Shown here: positions 39,164 through 50,776 of the stretch, piece by piece
Numbering within the stretch: position 1 is the first letter of the stretch
Layout: every line of letters starts with the position of its first letter
Assembly (NCBI RefSeq): GCF_042242105.1
Contig: NC_092028.1
Coordinates: forward strand, 10,587,338-10,651,337
Source of the DNA: Pempheris klunzingeri
Taxonomy: Eukaryota; Chordata; Actinopteri; Acropomatiformes; Pempheridae
DNA: 64,000 nucleotides
Reading direction: 5' to 3'
Made by a program: the position numbers and the translations under genes
The notes under the pieces: generated by a model
Database searches by the model: none
Seen by the model: only the letters and a program-made list of their open reading frames with translations
What the model was told of the DNA's origin: nothing

Positions 39164-40331
39164 ACAGCCCGACATCCTTTGCTGAGACTTTGATTCAACT
39201 GCATGGCTATTTTTGAAACTATCGCTGAAGGTGTTGTGCTTATGCAGAGGTTATATTTATGCATAAGATATTTAAGACATTAAAGAGTATATCATACCAT
39301 GTGTGACAGCCTTTATAACTGATTTAACTGATTAAAGTTAGATCCCTTTTCATGTTTTGTTTGCATCTTTGTCCACCCCAGTCTAACTCCAGCTACAGAG
39401 CATATAAGTCATTAAGGTACACAGCAAAGGCCAGCAGGTTATTACCAGGTATTGACGGTCACTGCTCTTAATCGAGGATTCAAGGCAACTTGAAGCAGCT
39501 CACAGAGGTAGCAAGAGGCCAGAATTCTGTTGTTGTGTGCATCAGTGTCAGACTCTGCAATATTATGTAATGGGACAAGAGGAAAAGTCTCAAAAATCAT
39601 CTCAGTACATGCCAAACACAGGGAAAGTGCATCAGCCAAGAGGAAAAGCAGTTAACAGGGAAACCATTATCCTGCCTGAGGGACTGAAATAATTGCTTAA
39701 CAGCAATACCTCAGCGAGCCCTGTGACAGTCGCAACAAGAATTGAATATAATGAAATATACACTCAAATGAATTAAACTGGACATAAAATGACATTGTAT
39801 TGTAAAGTGCACCAGTGATTTTGTCACCCTTTACAGTAGATATACAGTATGCTGCAGTGCCAGCTGGGATGGAATCTGTCTCTTTGTTGCCTCCATCTAC
39901 ATACAGCACCTCACAGCTTTTCTGGCCCGATGCTGTCCACCTCTCATTTTTCTTTCATTAATTCTACCCTTTCTGTTTCCTCGTACTCTCCAGTGGTGAC
40001 TAACATTGCCCTCAGTGTGAATTTAAATAGCCTAACCCTAAAGCAAAGCAACTCACAGTGACACAGGGAGGAAGACGCGCACCCATGCGCTGCCCCAAAC
40101 TAACATACACACACTCAGCCCAGGAAGAAAAAAAAAAACTCCAATGCATACTGACAAACCAACGGCTTGTGTCAAAATTTATATTGCGCAAAAGCAGGGT
40201 CTAAATGTGCTTCTCCACATCCCTGCATCCTGGAACAGACAGCCACGACAAACAGAATGAGAGAGAACCCTTAACAAAGGATGAGTGGCACTGAAGGTTT
40301 CTCCATTTTGGGCAGCGGATGTGTTTACTAG
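39164..40331. other. Intergenic DNA between fmc1 and the transposon nest
   Basis: About 1.2 kb of AT-rich DNA with no gene-like frame, RNA or clear repeat that I can see. It ends at the 8-base target duplication of the hAT element. Confidence 0.6.
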
Positions 40332-40736
40332 CAGGGCCGGCTCTTCCAATAGGCAATATAGGCAAATGCTAAGGGCACCGTGGCCTCCAGGGGGCGCCAC
40401 AAAAGGGGGGAAAAAATACCTTATAATTATATTAAAACTAGTTATTACTATTAACTCTTAAAATGGAAAAGCTCGCATTGATTCAAATGTAAAGCGGCGG
40501 CCGTGACGGGGGCGCCCCCACCGTTTTATTGTTTTATTTACATCTGGCATTCTGGCTAGCTAACATTTTTCCTGTTTTTAATAGTCAGTCAAAATGCTGT
40601 TCCATTTTCAACCCTTCATGTATCTGATTTTTAACGCTAGTTGTTGGTTGTGTTACAGTTCGTATTATCTAAAGCATGTTAATTGTTTTAAACTTTACGT
40701 CAGTCTTAAAGTACACATTATTATTATTATTATTAT

Positions 40737-40936
40737 TGTAGTAACTGCTGGAGTCGCAGACGACGTTAGTGGCTGAACTTTTAGGCAATAAGCGCGAGTA
40801 TTTCTTCAGAAAACCATTTAATGTTTAACACAACTACAGAACCATAGAGCCAGCTCGTCAACCCAAAAGCCCGCCAACTCAAGAGACCCCCCCAAAAAAC
40901 ACACTAACCCACATTACCCATAATGCCGACGCCACA
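40737..40936 (-). repeat. 3' LTR of the gypsy element (complete, 200 bases)
   Basis: A direct repeat of 43,374-43,521. It shares blocks such as aaccatttaatgt, acaactacagaaccatag and acacactaacccacattac with only scattered differences. It lacks an extra stretch of about 18 bases present in the other copy. About 40 bases (40,937-40,976) separate it from the end of the integrase frame. Confidence 0.8.
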
Positions 40937-40976
40937 CAGCCCCCACCTAGCTGGATTAGCTGTCCCTAGCAATCCC

Positions 40977-43384
40977 TTAGCTAACAACAAAGTCTCTGAG
41001 GTGTGGAGGAAGCCGGCGTTGTCTCCTAGTAACTCGCCGTGGACTGCTGCTGATGGGAGGTGCTGGGATGGGCAATGGTTGGGCCTCATCCTCAGGTTGC
41101 CCGGTAGTTGGGGCCAGTGGCTGATATGGTGCCAGCCGATCCCGATGGAGAACCACCACTCTCTTCCACTGGCACAGCTGCACCCGGTACACCACATCAG
41201 ACAGTCTCTCCAAAACAGTGCAGGGACCTACCCAGTGGCTGGTAAGCTTGGGGGATAGCCCTTTCTTCCTCACCGGGTTGTAGACCCACACCTCAGACCC
41301 AGGTACAAGGTCCTCCCCCCGACACCGTAGGTCATAGGCCCTTTTCTGCTGAACTCCGGCTTCAGTCAGTGCCTGCCTGGCCAGTTCGTGGGTCTCTTGT
41401 AGCCGCTCGCAGAGATTGTAACAATAGTCCATCCCTGGCTCTCCTCTCACCTCCGGCTCAGGTGGGGCCCCGAACACCAAGTCCACCGGGGTGCGTAGCT
41501 CATGGCCAAACATCAACGCGGCTGGGGTACATTTGGTCGACTCCTGCACTGCGGTGCGATATGACCACAGGACCAGGGGTAGATGACAGTCCCAGTCTCG
41601 CTGTCGACAGTCAGTGAGGATGGCAAGCTGGGTAGCTAGGGTCCTGTTGAACCGCTCCACCAAACCGTCACTCTGTGGGTGCAGTGGAGTTGTTCTGGTC
41701 TTTTTGACACTGCTGACCAAGTTGGACGCTGGCCAGCCTCTATCCAGGCGTGCACCCTGGACAAGACTGGATCTTGCTGCTGGTCCTGCTGAAGCTGCTG
41801 GGGGTTGATGACCTCGTCGTCCTCATGTCGGACACTGCTGCACAGCATGGTTCTGCTGGGATCTGGCTGGTCATGTTCCTCCGCCTGCTTGCAGTATCGG
41901 CACCTCTCCCCCTCGCATGGTCGGCGAGACAGAGCATCTGCATTGCCATGGAGACGACCAGCACGATGGCGAATCTCGAACTGATAGTCTTGCAGGATTT
42001 CCATCCACCTAGCGAGCTGCCCCTCTGGTTCCTTGAAGTTCAGCAGCCAGGTGAGTGACGCGTGGTCAGTTCGCAGGATGAACGTTTATCCATACAAATA
42101 GGGCCGGAAGTTGCGAATGCCCGATACAGCAGCGAGTAATTCTCGACGGGTGACGCAGTAGTTCCTCTCCTGTTTGCTGAGGGATCGGCTGAAGTAGGTG
42201 ATGACCTGCTCCCCGTGTTGTCCTTCCTGTGACAGAACAGACCCAAGACCCACGTTGCTGGCATCAGTGTCAATGTTGAAGGTCTTTCCAGGGTCTGGGT
42301 AGGCTAAGACTGGAGCCTCCACCAGAGCAAACCGGAGCCGGGAGAAAGCTGCTGCGCAGTCGTCATCCCATCGGAAAACCTGACCCTTCTGTGTCAACTT
42401 GTGCAAGGGGCTGGCGATGGTAGCAAAGTCCTTGATAAATCTCCGGTAATAGGAGGCTAGGCCCAGGAAACTGCGGAGCTCCGACACATCACCAGGGACT
42501 GGCCACTCCCATACTGCTCTCACCTTTGCAGAATCAGTAGAAACCCCCTCACCGCTGATGATGTGGCCCAGGTAGGAAACGCTCCGGTGAAACAGGTGGC
42601 ACTTTTTGGGGTTGAGTCAGAGACCTGCCTGGCGGATAGCTTGGAGGACATCCTGTAGATTCCTCAGGGCACCCTGGAAGTCTGCAGCATGTGCCAGGAG
42701 GTCGTCCAGGTACACCACACAACGGTCGCGTGGAATGTTGGTCAGGACTTTCTCCATGAGCCGCTCAAACGTGGCAGGAGCATTGCACAGGCCAAATGGC
42801 ATCACTTTAAATTGCCATAACCCCTCACCAATTGAAAATGCCGACTTGGGACGGGCCTCTGGAGCCAGTTCTACCTGCCAATAGCCACTGCGCAGGTCTA
42901 GGGAGCTGAACCAAGAGGACCCGGCAACGCAGTCCAATGCGTCGTCAATCCGCGGAAGTGGGTAAGAGTCTTTGCGTGTTACCTCATTCAGGCGCCTATA
43001 ATCCACACAAAACTGCCATGTGCCATCTTTCTTACGCACCAGAACTGCTGGGGCTGCCCATGGGCTATTGGAAGGCTCGATAATTCCTGCCCGATACATC
43101 TCTTCCACCTTCTGCTGAGCTGCCAGCTGCCTGGCCAGGGGCAGCCGTTGAGGCCAGAGATGGATGGGGCGAGCCTCTCCAGTGTCTATGTCATGGAATA
43201 CCAGGTTTGTGTGATTGCAGTCCTTATCCTCCGCAGCAAAGACATCAACAAATGCCTCCAGCAGTTCCCTCAGTTGACGCTGTTGTCCCTCATCCAAGCC
43301 ATGGCAACTCCTCTTTAGGAGATCGTCAACTGCCTGTTTGGTCTCTAGGGATGGCGCCTGGGTGGCTGCAGGCCAGAAAACCAT
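40977..43384 (-). pseudogene. Ty3/gypsy pol remnant (reverse transcriptase, RNase H, partial integrase)
   Basis: Four pieces read on the minus strand. The reverse transcriptase (42,617-43,384) has LVRKKDGTWQFCVDYRRLN, MPFGLCNAPATFERLM and the catalytic YLDD box. The RNase H (about 42,086-42,616) has the DTDA and RELLA motifs. A linker (41,636-42,085) contains RTDHASL and ends in HRAGRLHGNADALSRRP. The integrase end (40,977-41,720) keeps LHPQSDGLVERFNRTL, with the last catalytic Glu, and a GPY/F-like C-terminal module (WVGPCTVLERL). In-frame stops break it at 42,617-42,619 and 42,086-42,088. A deletion with frame change near 41.7 kb has removed the HHCC zinc finger and the first two catalytic Asp residues. 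Family features indicate a vertebrate gypsy retrotransposon rather than a retrovirus; no env-like frame is seen. Confidence 0.92.
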
Positions 43385-43521
43385 TTAATGTTGAACACAA
43401 CTACAGAACCATAGAGCCAGCTCATCAACCCAAAAGCCCACCAACTCAAGAGACCCCCCCAAAAAACACACTAACCCACATTACCCATAAGTCCTTGAGG
43501 CACGGCCCTGCCAACGCCACA
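43374..43521 (-). repeat. 5' LTR of the gypsy element (truncated on its inner side)
   Basis: It matches the 3'LTR from cagaaaacc to its outer end GCCACA, apart from an inserted stretch around ccttgaggcacggcc. About 70 bases at the inner end are missing where the deletion joins it to pol. Confidence 0.75.
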
Positions 43522-43789
43522 TTATTATTATTATCATTATTATTCTTTATTCACTTATTTACAGGTTTTTATTTTGTGGTAAGGGTATTTATATTGTATT
43601 TCAGATTTTTTTGTATTAATTTGTGATTTGTTAAGTATGTAAATTTGGTGACATGTTACCTTACAAATTAAAGACAATGATAAAAGTAATGCTATTCAAT
43701 TTCTTTTGTAAGTGTATGTAAATTGCCGATGGAGGGGGGCGCCTTCTAAAATCTCGCCTCGGGCGCCACATTGGGTGGAGCCGGCTCTG

Positions 43790-44376
43790 TTTACTAGAGA
43801 TGACTCTATATAGACTGTAATGCCACATGTCATACTGGGGGACTTTAGTCAATGTATGTTAAATGTCAGCGCAATCTGAACTCATCTTGGACTAATGACT
43901 CACGAAGAATTAGATCTATGCAGTCAGTGTGATGCCCTACATAGAGAGAACTAAAAACGTTCAGGGGTGAAAGGTGGTGATATACGTGACCGTCAAGCCG
44001 GTGAGGGCAAAAACGGAGGAGGGCGGAGACTCTCCACCCGCCACAGTGGAGGCTGATTTGCTCATTCCTTGGCTCGGCAAAGGGGCGAGGAGTCAGCATC
44101 AACTTCTGTCTCCGGGAGGGAAAAGCATCTGTTGAGGGCAGGACTGTGCTCTGTGGCACAAGGCGCGCACTCACTCTTCTCCGAGGGAGCATTTGCGCTT
44201 TGGAGAGCATCTGGATACTGCTCGACGTCACCTCTTCTTTTTTTTTTAAACCAGGATTTGGGCGACCACATCAGGCAGCCGTAAAGTCGAGAGAAAAAGT
44301 TGTTTGCAAAAGGCAGGGAGGAGTGATAAACGAGCCAAAGGAGCGGAGAGAGGAGAGGTGACCTGGCCGAAGCGAC
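43790..44376 (+). promoter_or_regulatory. hebp1: Promoter/5'UTR region of hebp1
   Basis: It starts with the right-hand copy of the hAT target duplication. The last 350 bases before the ATG become richer in G, C and CpG (for example near 44,040-44,240), which suggests a TATA-less promoter and 5'UTR. The transcription start cannot be fixed from sequence. The transposon nest lies within about 600 bases of the start codon. Confidence 0.45.
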
Positions 44377-47300
44377 ATGTTTGGCATGATCAAGAATTCG
44401 CTCTTCGGAAACACCGAGGAGACGGAATATAAATTGCTCAGCAGCGAGACGAAGGTAAGAGGTGGTGGGGGTGGGGTGGACGGGCAGCTGCCAGACAAAC
44501 TTCATCACGGTGATGTCTTAAAATCTTCCGCATACTCTCTCCACTCCTATGCGCCTCTCTCCGTGGCTTTTTTGCGCGTGTGCAGCTATGATTACGCACA
44601 GCAATCCTGCTGTACTGTAAAGGCGCCAGATTTCCCCTCCTGTTTGCATGGATATTTTTATCCACCACTTCACTCTAACTAGGCTGTCTTATGGCAATTT
44701 TGTTTTAAACTGTCACAGGATTTGCAGGGTTTTTCCTGCAGTTATCACAACCCCTTTAACCTTCACTGACAGCCTGGCGGTTAATTGCTTTGTGACCTAT
44801 AAGGATGCCCGCTGAGCCGCAGTGTGGGGCAGAGGGGTTAACCAGCCAGAGGTCCTCTGCCAATCAACAAGGCAGACTTGGATACAGATGGTGATGTTGT
44901 GGGTGAAACACACACGCACTCACACACAGCGCACTAAAGTCAGAAAGGCTTTAAGGATACCCCATTCATTATTGCGCGCAAAGCTGTGGGTCACCGTTTT
45001 TTTCCACCGTGACATTTTAGATGCACGTGTGTCTATGTGTGTGTGCGCGCGCGCATGCATGCATGTGAAACCAGAGGGGACAAGCTAACTGACCCTGCCC
45101 TGGAAGAGGACGCAGAACAGACGTGTTTGTGGTTAACCCATGAGCTCAGATATGGATTGAGTGTGCACACTGATACGCGGACCGTCGCTGATGAGGAGGA
45201 CAGTGACATAGAAAACTGACGTCACAGAAGAGGAAGGGCATGCCCTTTCCGTGTCACCCCACCCTTTGTTGTGTTTATGCACGTGTATTTGGTTTGCCTA
45301 CATGTAATGTATGCGCACTTTGGAGAGATTCCAGTAAACTCAGTGATTTGCGCTGTGAGGTGAAGCAGCGCCATCAGCCTTTTTTCCAGGTTCTTCTCTC
45401 GTGACCTTTTGACCCACAGTGCACTACTGTAAATGTGCATGCAGCCATGTAATGTCCAGGTTGGCACCGGGGTTTTGAAAAATGGCTTTGTGCGTTTCAT
45501 CTTTGAATAGCAGCTAACTTTTGACAGGGAGACAAAGGCAGACAGACTGGGACAAAGAGGACTTCAGCCCAACCGAGCAGACAGGCAGGGAATCAAATGA
45601 CCCAACCCGACACATTTACCCACACAGGCACAGGGAGGCAGATCTGCTCTGACACTGCATACTAAAATCTATTGTCTGAAGCTGCAATTTAGGAAAAAAA
45701 CAAATGTTTAAGCCAGCGGTGTGCAGACAAATAGCTGCAGTTTAATGATTTCAGTGATTGGTCTGGAGAAGAATGCATTCTACTGCAGAGCTCTTTACGA
45801 AAAGGTTAACATATTATTGATACTATTGACCTGAGGCGCATCTCAAGGTTCTTCAAATCTCTGGACCGGACTGACTTTAAACAGCAGGTATTGAAATCAG
45901 AGCTCGTCACCTGATCTGTGGAGTACCCGCCTGACTCTGACACCTTACACTCTTAATTAAAACTGACACACAATCCAGGCAGTGCACTCACACGCTGCTG
46001 TGTGCACGCATACGCACATTCACGGCAGAGCAACAGCGACATATAGGTGGAGTCAGAAGTTTGCTAATAAGCGTAAAAGATTCTTTTAACAGAACATGAC
46101 ACGACAAGGCAATTTAACAGTCACGGTGTTGATAATACCTTTTGTGTGCTGAGTTCAGGCACAGAGTAATTATCACTGTACAAGCTGGCATAAGACAGCA
46201 GCTAAACACACACAGCCACAGACATATGACAGACAAATTAATTGCACGACTAAAGTGAAGTCAAGCTCTGCTTTCTTGGTATGTCACCCATACACAATGT
46301 TAATGGTGGTCCCACTGACAAGCCATGCAGAGGAGAAGCCTTGTAATTACAAAGCAGGAGCGTGGGTACCTGTCACAAGTTAGAACTTCATGATAACATA
46401 GCGTTATCTTGTAGGTGCTGAAGAATGAACATGGCTGCATTGCCCAGAGTACAGGACCAGTTTACAGGTTTTTCAGGTTTCTGTTACCACTTGGGTGGGT
46501 TTTGAATAAGATTAGGTCGATGGAGGCGGCTAGAAAGACAAATATAGCAACTGGAGGACATTTAAATACCACACGAATGGAAAATAGAGCAAATTCATAA
46601 ACAAGATGAAGATAAAAAGCATTTGCAGGATATATTTTAGATCTGAGTTTTCCATAAAGGAAGAGAAAATGTGCTTAAGAAGCCCATGAAAGAATGAGAA
46701 GATGCAGGGGGAATGATGCCTCGAGCGTATTTCCACTGTTGTCTATTTTGCTGCTGGTATCGTGTTGGAAAAAAAAACCATCAGCATCTCCAGACTGAAC
46801 TGTATGTTTTACAGCAGCCAGCAGTTGTTGTTTTTTTACACACTTATGTTAAACAATAAATGACGATAACATCATAAAATTCAATTACAGTACTTAAAAA
46901 CACTATACATGCACACAGAGAGCGTTGCACTATAAAACACCACACTGAAATCACATTCTTGGAACGAGGAGTCTCTACAGTGACCAGATTCCTTCAAAAC
47001 CTATTAAAGTTATTGCTCAGCAGCATAGTTGAGTGACTGTGCACCAGATTAACCCCCTTACTCATATTTAATGCAAAACTGTTGCATCATATTAACGCTG
47101 TGTGTCTGGGGGAGGGGGCGAGTTGTGTGTGTGTTTGCCTCTGCGCTGTTATGTAAGACCGTACATCTCTTGCCCATTATTCTCTGTAGGCTGACTGAAC
47201 ACTGCAGAGCAGAAGAAGAAATTAAATCAAATCAGTGTAAATAATGTTTCATGTGCATCTTAATATTTGGCCGCCCACATTGGTTCCACACACCCACGTA

Positions 47301-49394
47301 TGGGCAGTCACACACACACACACGTATGGGCAGTCACACACACACACACACACACACACGTACACACACACACACACACACACACATACACACAACCCTC
47401 TATCAAGTGTAAATCGGGCCAGTTCAAGGCTTTCGTCCTCAGGAGTAGATTGTCAACATCAATGTGGGAGAGGTGAATCATATCTGAGCTCAACATCTCC
47501 CCTGCATCCATCCCCAGGAAGAGAACAACTGTTGTATTGTGTGTGGGCGTATGTGCACAGGAGCTCCGTCTGCATTTTTGCAGACGGAGCTGACGGAGGC
47601 CTGCAGACTCCTAAGCCGGCCCCTGATTTCCCTTCCCTCCCCAGGATGGAGTGAGCTTTGAGGTGCGGCGGTACGATGCTGCCAAATACGCTGTTGTCTC
47701 CTCTGAGGGACGAACTTTCGACCAAGTGACGGGGGAGTTGGTGAGGAAGCTGCTCATGTACATCGGCGGGAGCAATGAACCAGGTAAGCAGAAAATGAAA
47801 CTTGCTGGTGGATGAGTGTGCTGAGATATCTTCACTAACATTATAGGACTTCATTTAGGGTTGTGACCTGCCTCTGCTTTCTCCACCACCAATGAATTTC
47901 ATAGTTGTTTTTTTTTTTAAATAACATGCATAAGTTAAGTATGAGCCAAGAGCGCTGATTTCATAATCTGATGAAGGCCACAGAAGAGCTAAATATTGAA
48001 GGTAAATCATTGATATACAAAGATTTACATAATGCGTGGATGCTTATGCAGTCAATCCTCCAGTTTATAAAAGGATAAAAAAATCTCTAAATATATTTTT
48101 CAAAATTTCTGCATGTTTGGTATTAAGCTCTATGGTTTTAAATCATATTCGTAGTTTTGTTCCTTGTTTAACACATTTTTAAGTGCATCCGCATTTCAAA
48201 TAAACAAACTATTGTTACAGCTTAAACTGGCTCCCTTAAATTGCTCAGCTTTACTGGAGGACACATTTGAATAATGCTCAGACACTAATGTCCTCTGAGG
48301 TCAGACAGATACGACCTCAGCCAATTAAAAGTGCAGAAAAATAGACCTCAGTGCAGAATGGACATTTAATTTGTCTGCTATTTATAGAGGTGCGATTCAC
48401 ATGGCCTGTTTTGCAGCGTCTGGACAAAAACCATCACTGTTGGCGTTTGCATAATTGTATTATGTACTCTACACAAAATCACACAAATCCTGACCTTTAG
48501 ATTTGGTTCGTTTGCTTGAGGGAGGTTAGTGGAGCTTCTCTGCTGTCTCCTCTATATTCCTCCTTTAATAAACTGACTTTCTGTCTCACACTTCATCTTC
48601 TAAGGCGAGGCCATGGGTACGGCAGCTCCCCTCATCATCACAGTGTACCCGCGGAATGACGGCGTTCTGTCTCGCCGTTTGATGGTCGCCATCCGCATTC
48701 CCACCGCCTACCAGCAAAGCCCTCCGACTCCCACCGACAGTGCCATCAGGATTGAGGAGCGGCCCGGCATGACTGTCTATGCTCTGTAGGTGCCATTTAA
48801 AGTGTTCACTTTATTCTAAGTATTTATGTAGATATTCATACAAGACTTCTAGATATCTCCCATTTTCAAGAGATTTTGAGACTTAAGGTGTTAAAGGCTC
48901 TCTCACTGTACTAGTCATTATTTTGAAGCCAATTATATAACTTGTAGCACAGTTACCCCACCTCACCCAAATGCATTTTATTACTTAACATTACTTAATA
49001 GGTGCAGTCACCTGCAGGGCTATTGTGGTAAAACAGTACCTAAGGCAGTTTACTTGACCTCACTGAAGCACGAAATATCAGTGGGCTTGTGTGCCTTTTG
49101 GGTCCCTGTTCTATTCCAATGAGGCAGCACATCCAGAGAAAAGTCCACGAGTCAAGCCGATTAAACGAACACTCTAATCATCCAGTTTCTCCCCACATTT
49201 CTTTTTTTGTGCACAGTCAGTTTGGAGGCTTCGCAGGGGAGACCGAGTACCGAGCAGAGGCCTTGCGTTTGACCCGCACTCTGGGGGAGACGGCCCCCTT
49301 TCAACGCAAGCAGTACTTCTGCTGCAGCTACGACCCACCGCTCAAGCCTTACGGACGCCGCAATGAGGTGTGGTTTCTGCAGGAAGAGCCGTAG
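44377..49394 (+). CDS. hebp1: Heme-binding protein 1 (SOUL family, p22HBP)
   Basis: HEBP1 is a small cytosolic protein that binds haem and porphyrins; in mammals its N-terminal peptide (F2L) is a formyl-peptide-receptor ligand. Four exons, 44377-44454, 47645-47783, 48605-48785 and 49217-49394, give 191 residues (human 189). All junctions are GT-AG and phases match. Exon 1 begins MFGMIKNSLFG, nearly the same as the mammalian start and containing most of the F2L region. The SOUL domain covers about residues 25-190, with PLIITVYPRNDGVL, RIPTAYQQSPPTPTD, EERPGMTVYAL, QFGGFAGETEY and the family end YDPPLKPYGRRNEVWFL. The first intron is about 3.2 kb and holds a compound CA minisatellite. Poly(A) signals follow at 50,247 or 50,487. 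HEBP1 rather than HEBP2 is supported by the N-terminus and length. Confidence 0.93.
47285..47394. repeat. Compound CA / CGTATGGGCAGT minisatellite in hebp1 intron 1
   Basis: The 12-base phrase cgtatgggcagt occurs twice (about 47,297 and 47,322), each followed by a CA run, then a longer CA tract broken by cgta. It looks like a CA repeat that duplicated together with a short unique segment. Confidence 0.8.
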
Positions 49395-50246
49395 GAGCCG
49401 TACCGTCAGATCTGAGTCAAATCTCATGCTGAATTCTTTATTCAACCATAATTACCCCACTTCACTACCGACAATCCTGCAGCTCTAACAGTATTCGATT
49501 GGTAAGAGCAAAATGGTGACTTAACAGACCTTTGAACCCAAATGCACAGACAGAGATTACCCATGTTGCCTTTACCCATCTGATCTTCTGCTTGTCACAC
49601 TTACAGTAGCTACACTGAAGTTAGATGTTCAAGCAATGGGACAACTTAGAATTCAGTGCAGTAGCATTTTCTCATTTCATTATTACATCATCAGTACCTG
49701 CTATCTAAGTAAATCAGTGAATAATCTAACATTTATCTGTATTTAAATACATCCGAATAGGTTTTTTTCATTCCTTTTAGAACTACATGTTGGTCATAAA
49801 AGGGCCGATATTGTCCCTGTAGAGCTTTCATCTCCCTGAAGAACACACAGTAGGGCTTTGTACATCTTTAATCTAGTTTACAATTTAGTGGTGGCCACAG
49901 AGAAATGTATAGAACTAACTTAAGACACATGGCGGTAAAAAGCACAATTCCTCTTCCTGATTACGGAACTGGAAAGAAACAGGAGTTGAGCCATAAAGTA
50001 GAACTAGTGTTTATGAATTCATGGGTAGACAGCTTTGAGTGGACATTAGCTAGTTAGGTATAAGTGTTGTTCTAGACTTTGTGGTTATGTGTTGATCCTT
50101 TTGAGTGTAGTGTGTTTTAGTGCATGACGATGCCATCTTTATTTATTCCGATTCCTAAAACTGTGTTAATGCGATACGCCTGTACAGTGTGATTTTCTGT
50201 GGTAAGTGTGAAAATAATGTTTGGGTGAGATAGTGTTTCATAACTT

Positions 50247-50252
50247 AATAAA
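50247..50252 (+). promoter_or_regulatory. hebp1: Likely hebp1 polyadenylation signal
   Basis: Canonical AATAAA about 850 bases after the hebp1 stop, followed by T/TG-rich sequence. Further AATAAA motifs near 50,487-50,496 and at 50,758-50,763 could serve longer transcripts. Confidence 0.5.
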
Positions 50253-50770
50253 TATGTTATTCCATAAGAGTGTGGATAATTCTAATGGTCTTATTAATTT
50301 TGTGAAACGTTGTCAGACCAAACTGATATAGAAAGTGTTGGACTGCACAGTTTCTTGTTTTGATAAGCCAGTGGAAAGAAATTACACAAAACTGACACAG
50401 CCTGTGTGTGGGCTGAGTTAGTCCATGTAAAGCCTTTAATTTGGAAAATACGTTTGCAAAACAAAGCAAGCAATAAGCAGCAAGTCTAAGTAATAAAGGC
50501 TAGATTAAACAATATGGTAAATCGCATGCATTTATGTAGATTAGATAATGCTCATGTTTATAGGTTATATTTATGTTTAATCATCGCAAATTAAGGATTA
50601 AAACCAATGACTAAGAAAAAGCAGCATTAATTCAGTAAATGTCAATTAAATATGTAGGGGTTTTAAAATATGAGCATTAATTAGATGTGTTTGAAGTCAG
50701 TCATTGTTTAAAACATGAAGATGAGAGAAAAGACAAAAATATCAAAATGCAACATTCAATAAATGACTTA

Positions 50771-50776
50771 TTTATT
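50771..50776 (-). promoter_or_regulatory. wbp2nl: Candidate wbp2nl polyadenylation signal
   Basis: TTTATT on the plus strand reads AATAAA on the minus strand, about 1.3 kb after the wbp2nl stop. The interval 50,777-52,099 has no other gene and is best read as its 3'UTR. It lies within 10-530 bases of the possible hebp1 ends, so the two genes finish tail to tail. Confidence 0.45.

Larger units (their letters stand above)
40737..43521 (-). mobile_element. Degenerate Ty3/gypsy LTR retrotransposon nested in the hAT element
   Basis: The outer ends have the canonical TG...CA form (left TGTAGTAACTG, right CGCCACA) and sit in an ATT microsatellite, with TTAT on both sides as a likely 4-base duplication (40,733-40,736 and 43,522-43,525). 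The order on the minus strand is truncated 5'LTR, partial pol, 3'LTR. Gag, protease, the primer-binding site and the inner end of the 5'LTR are missing in one deletion that joins the 5'LTR to the region just before reverse transcriptase. A second deletion removes the N-terminal part of integrase. The copy cannot move by itself. Confidence 0.88.
40332..43789. mobile_element. Non-autonomous hAT-type DNA transposon, interrupted by a gypsy insertion
   Basis: The element is bounded by near-perfect terminal inverted repeats. The left end reads CAGGGCCGGCTCTTCC, and the right end read backwards is CAGAGCCGGCTCCACC. An exact 8-base duplication TTTACTAG lies on each side (40,324-40,331 and 43,790-43,797). 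The 8-base duplication and CAGRG ends are the signature of the hAT superfamily. Subterminal GGGCGCC motifs occur near both ends. Without the nested element (40,737-43,521) only about 0.67 kb remains (405 + 268 bases), too short for a transposase and with no transposase-like frame, so mobility would have needed enzyme from elsewhere. Confidence 0.85.

Noticed and set aside
40923-42058. Plus-strand frames across the transposon (for example 40,923-41,258 and 41,750-42,058)
   Set aside because: They are antisense to the gypsy pol remnant, which is unmistakable on the minus strand.
43866-44508. Minus-strand frames overlapping the hebp1 5' region
   Set aside because: No domains. They lie opposite the hebp1 5'UTR and first exon and are explained by GC-rich composition.
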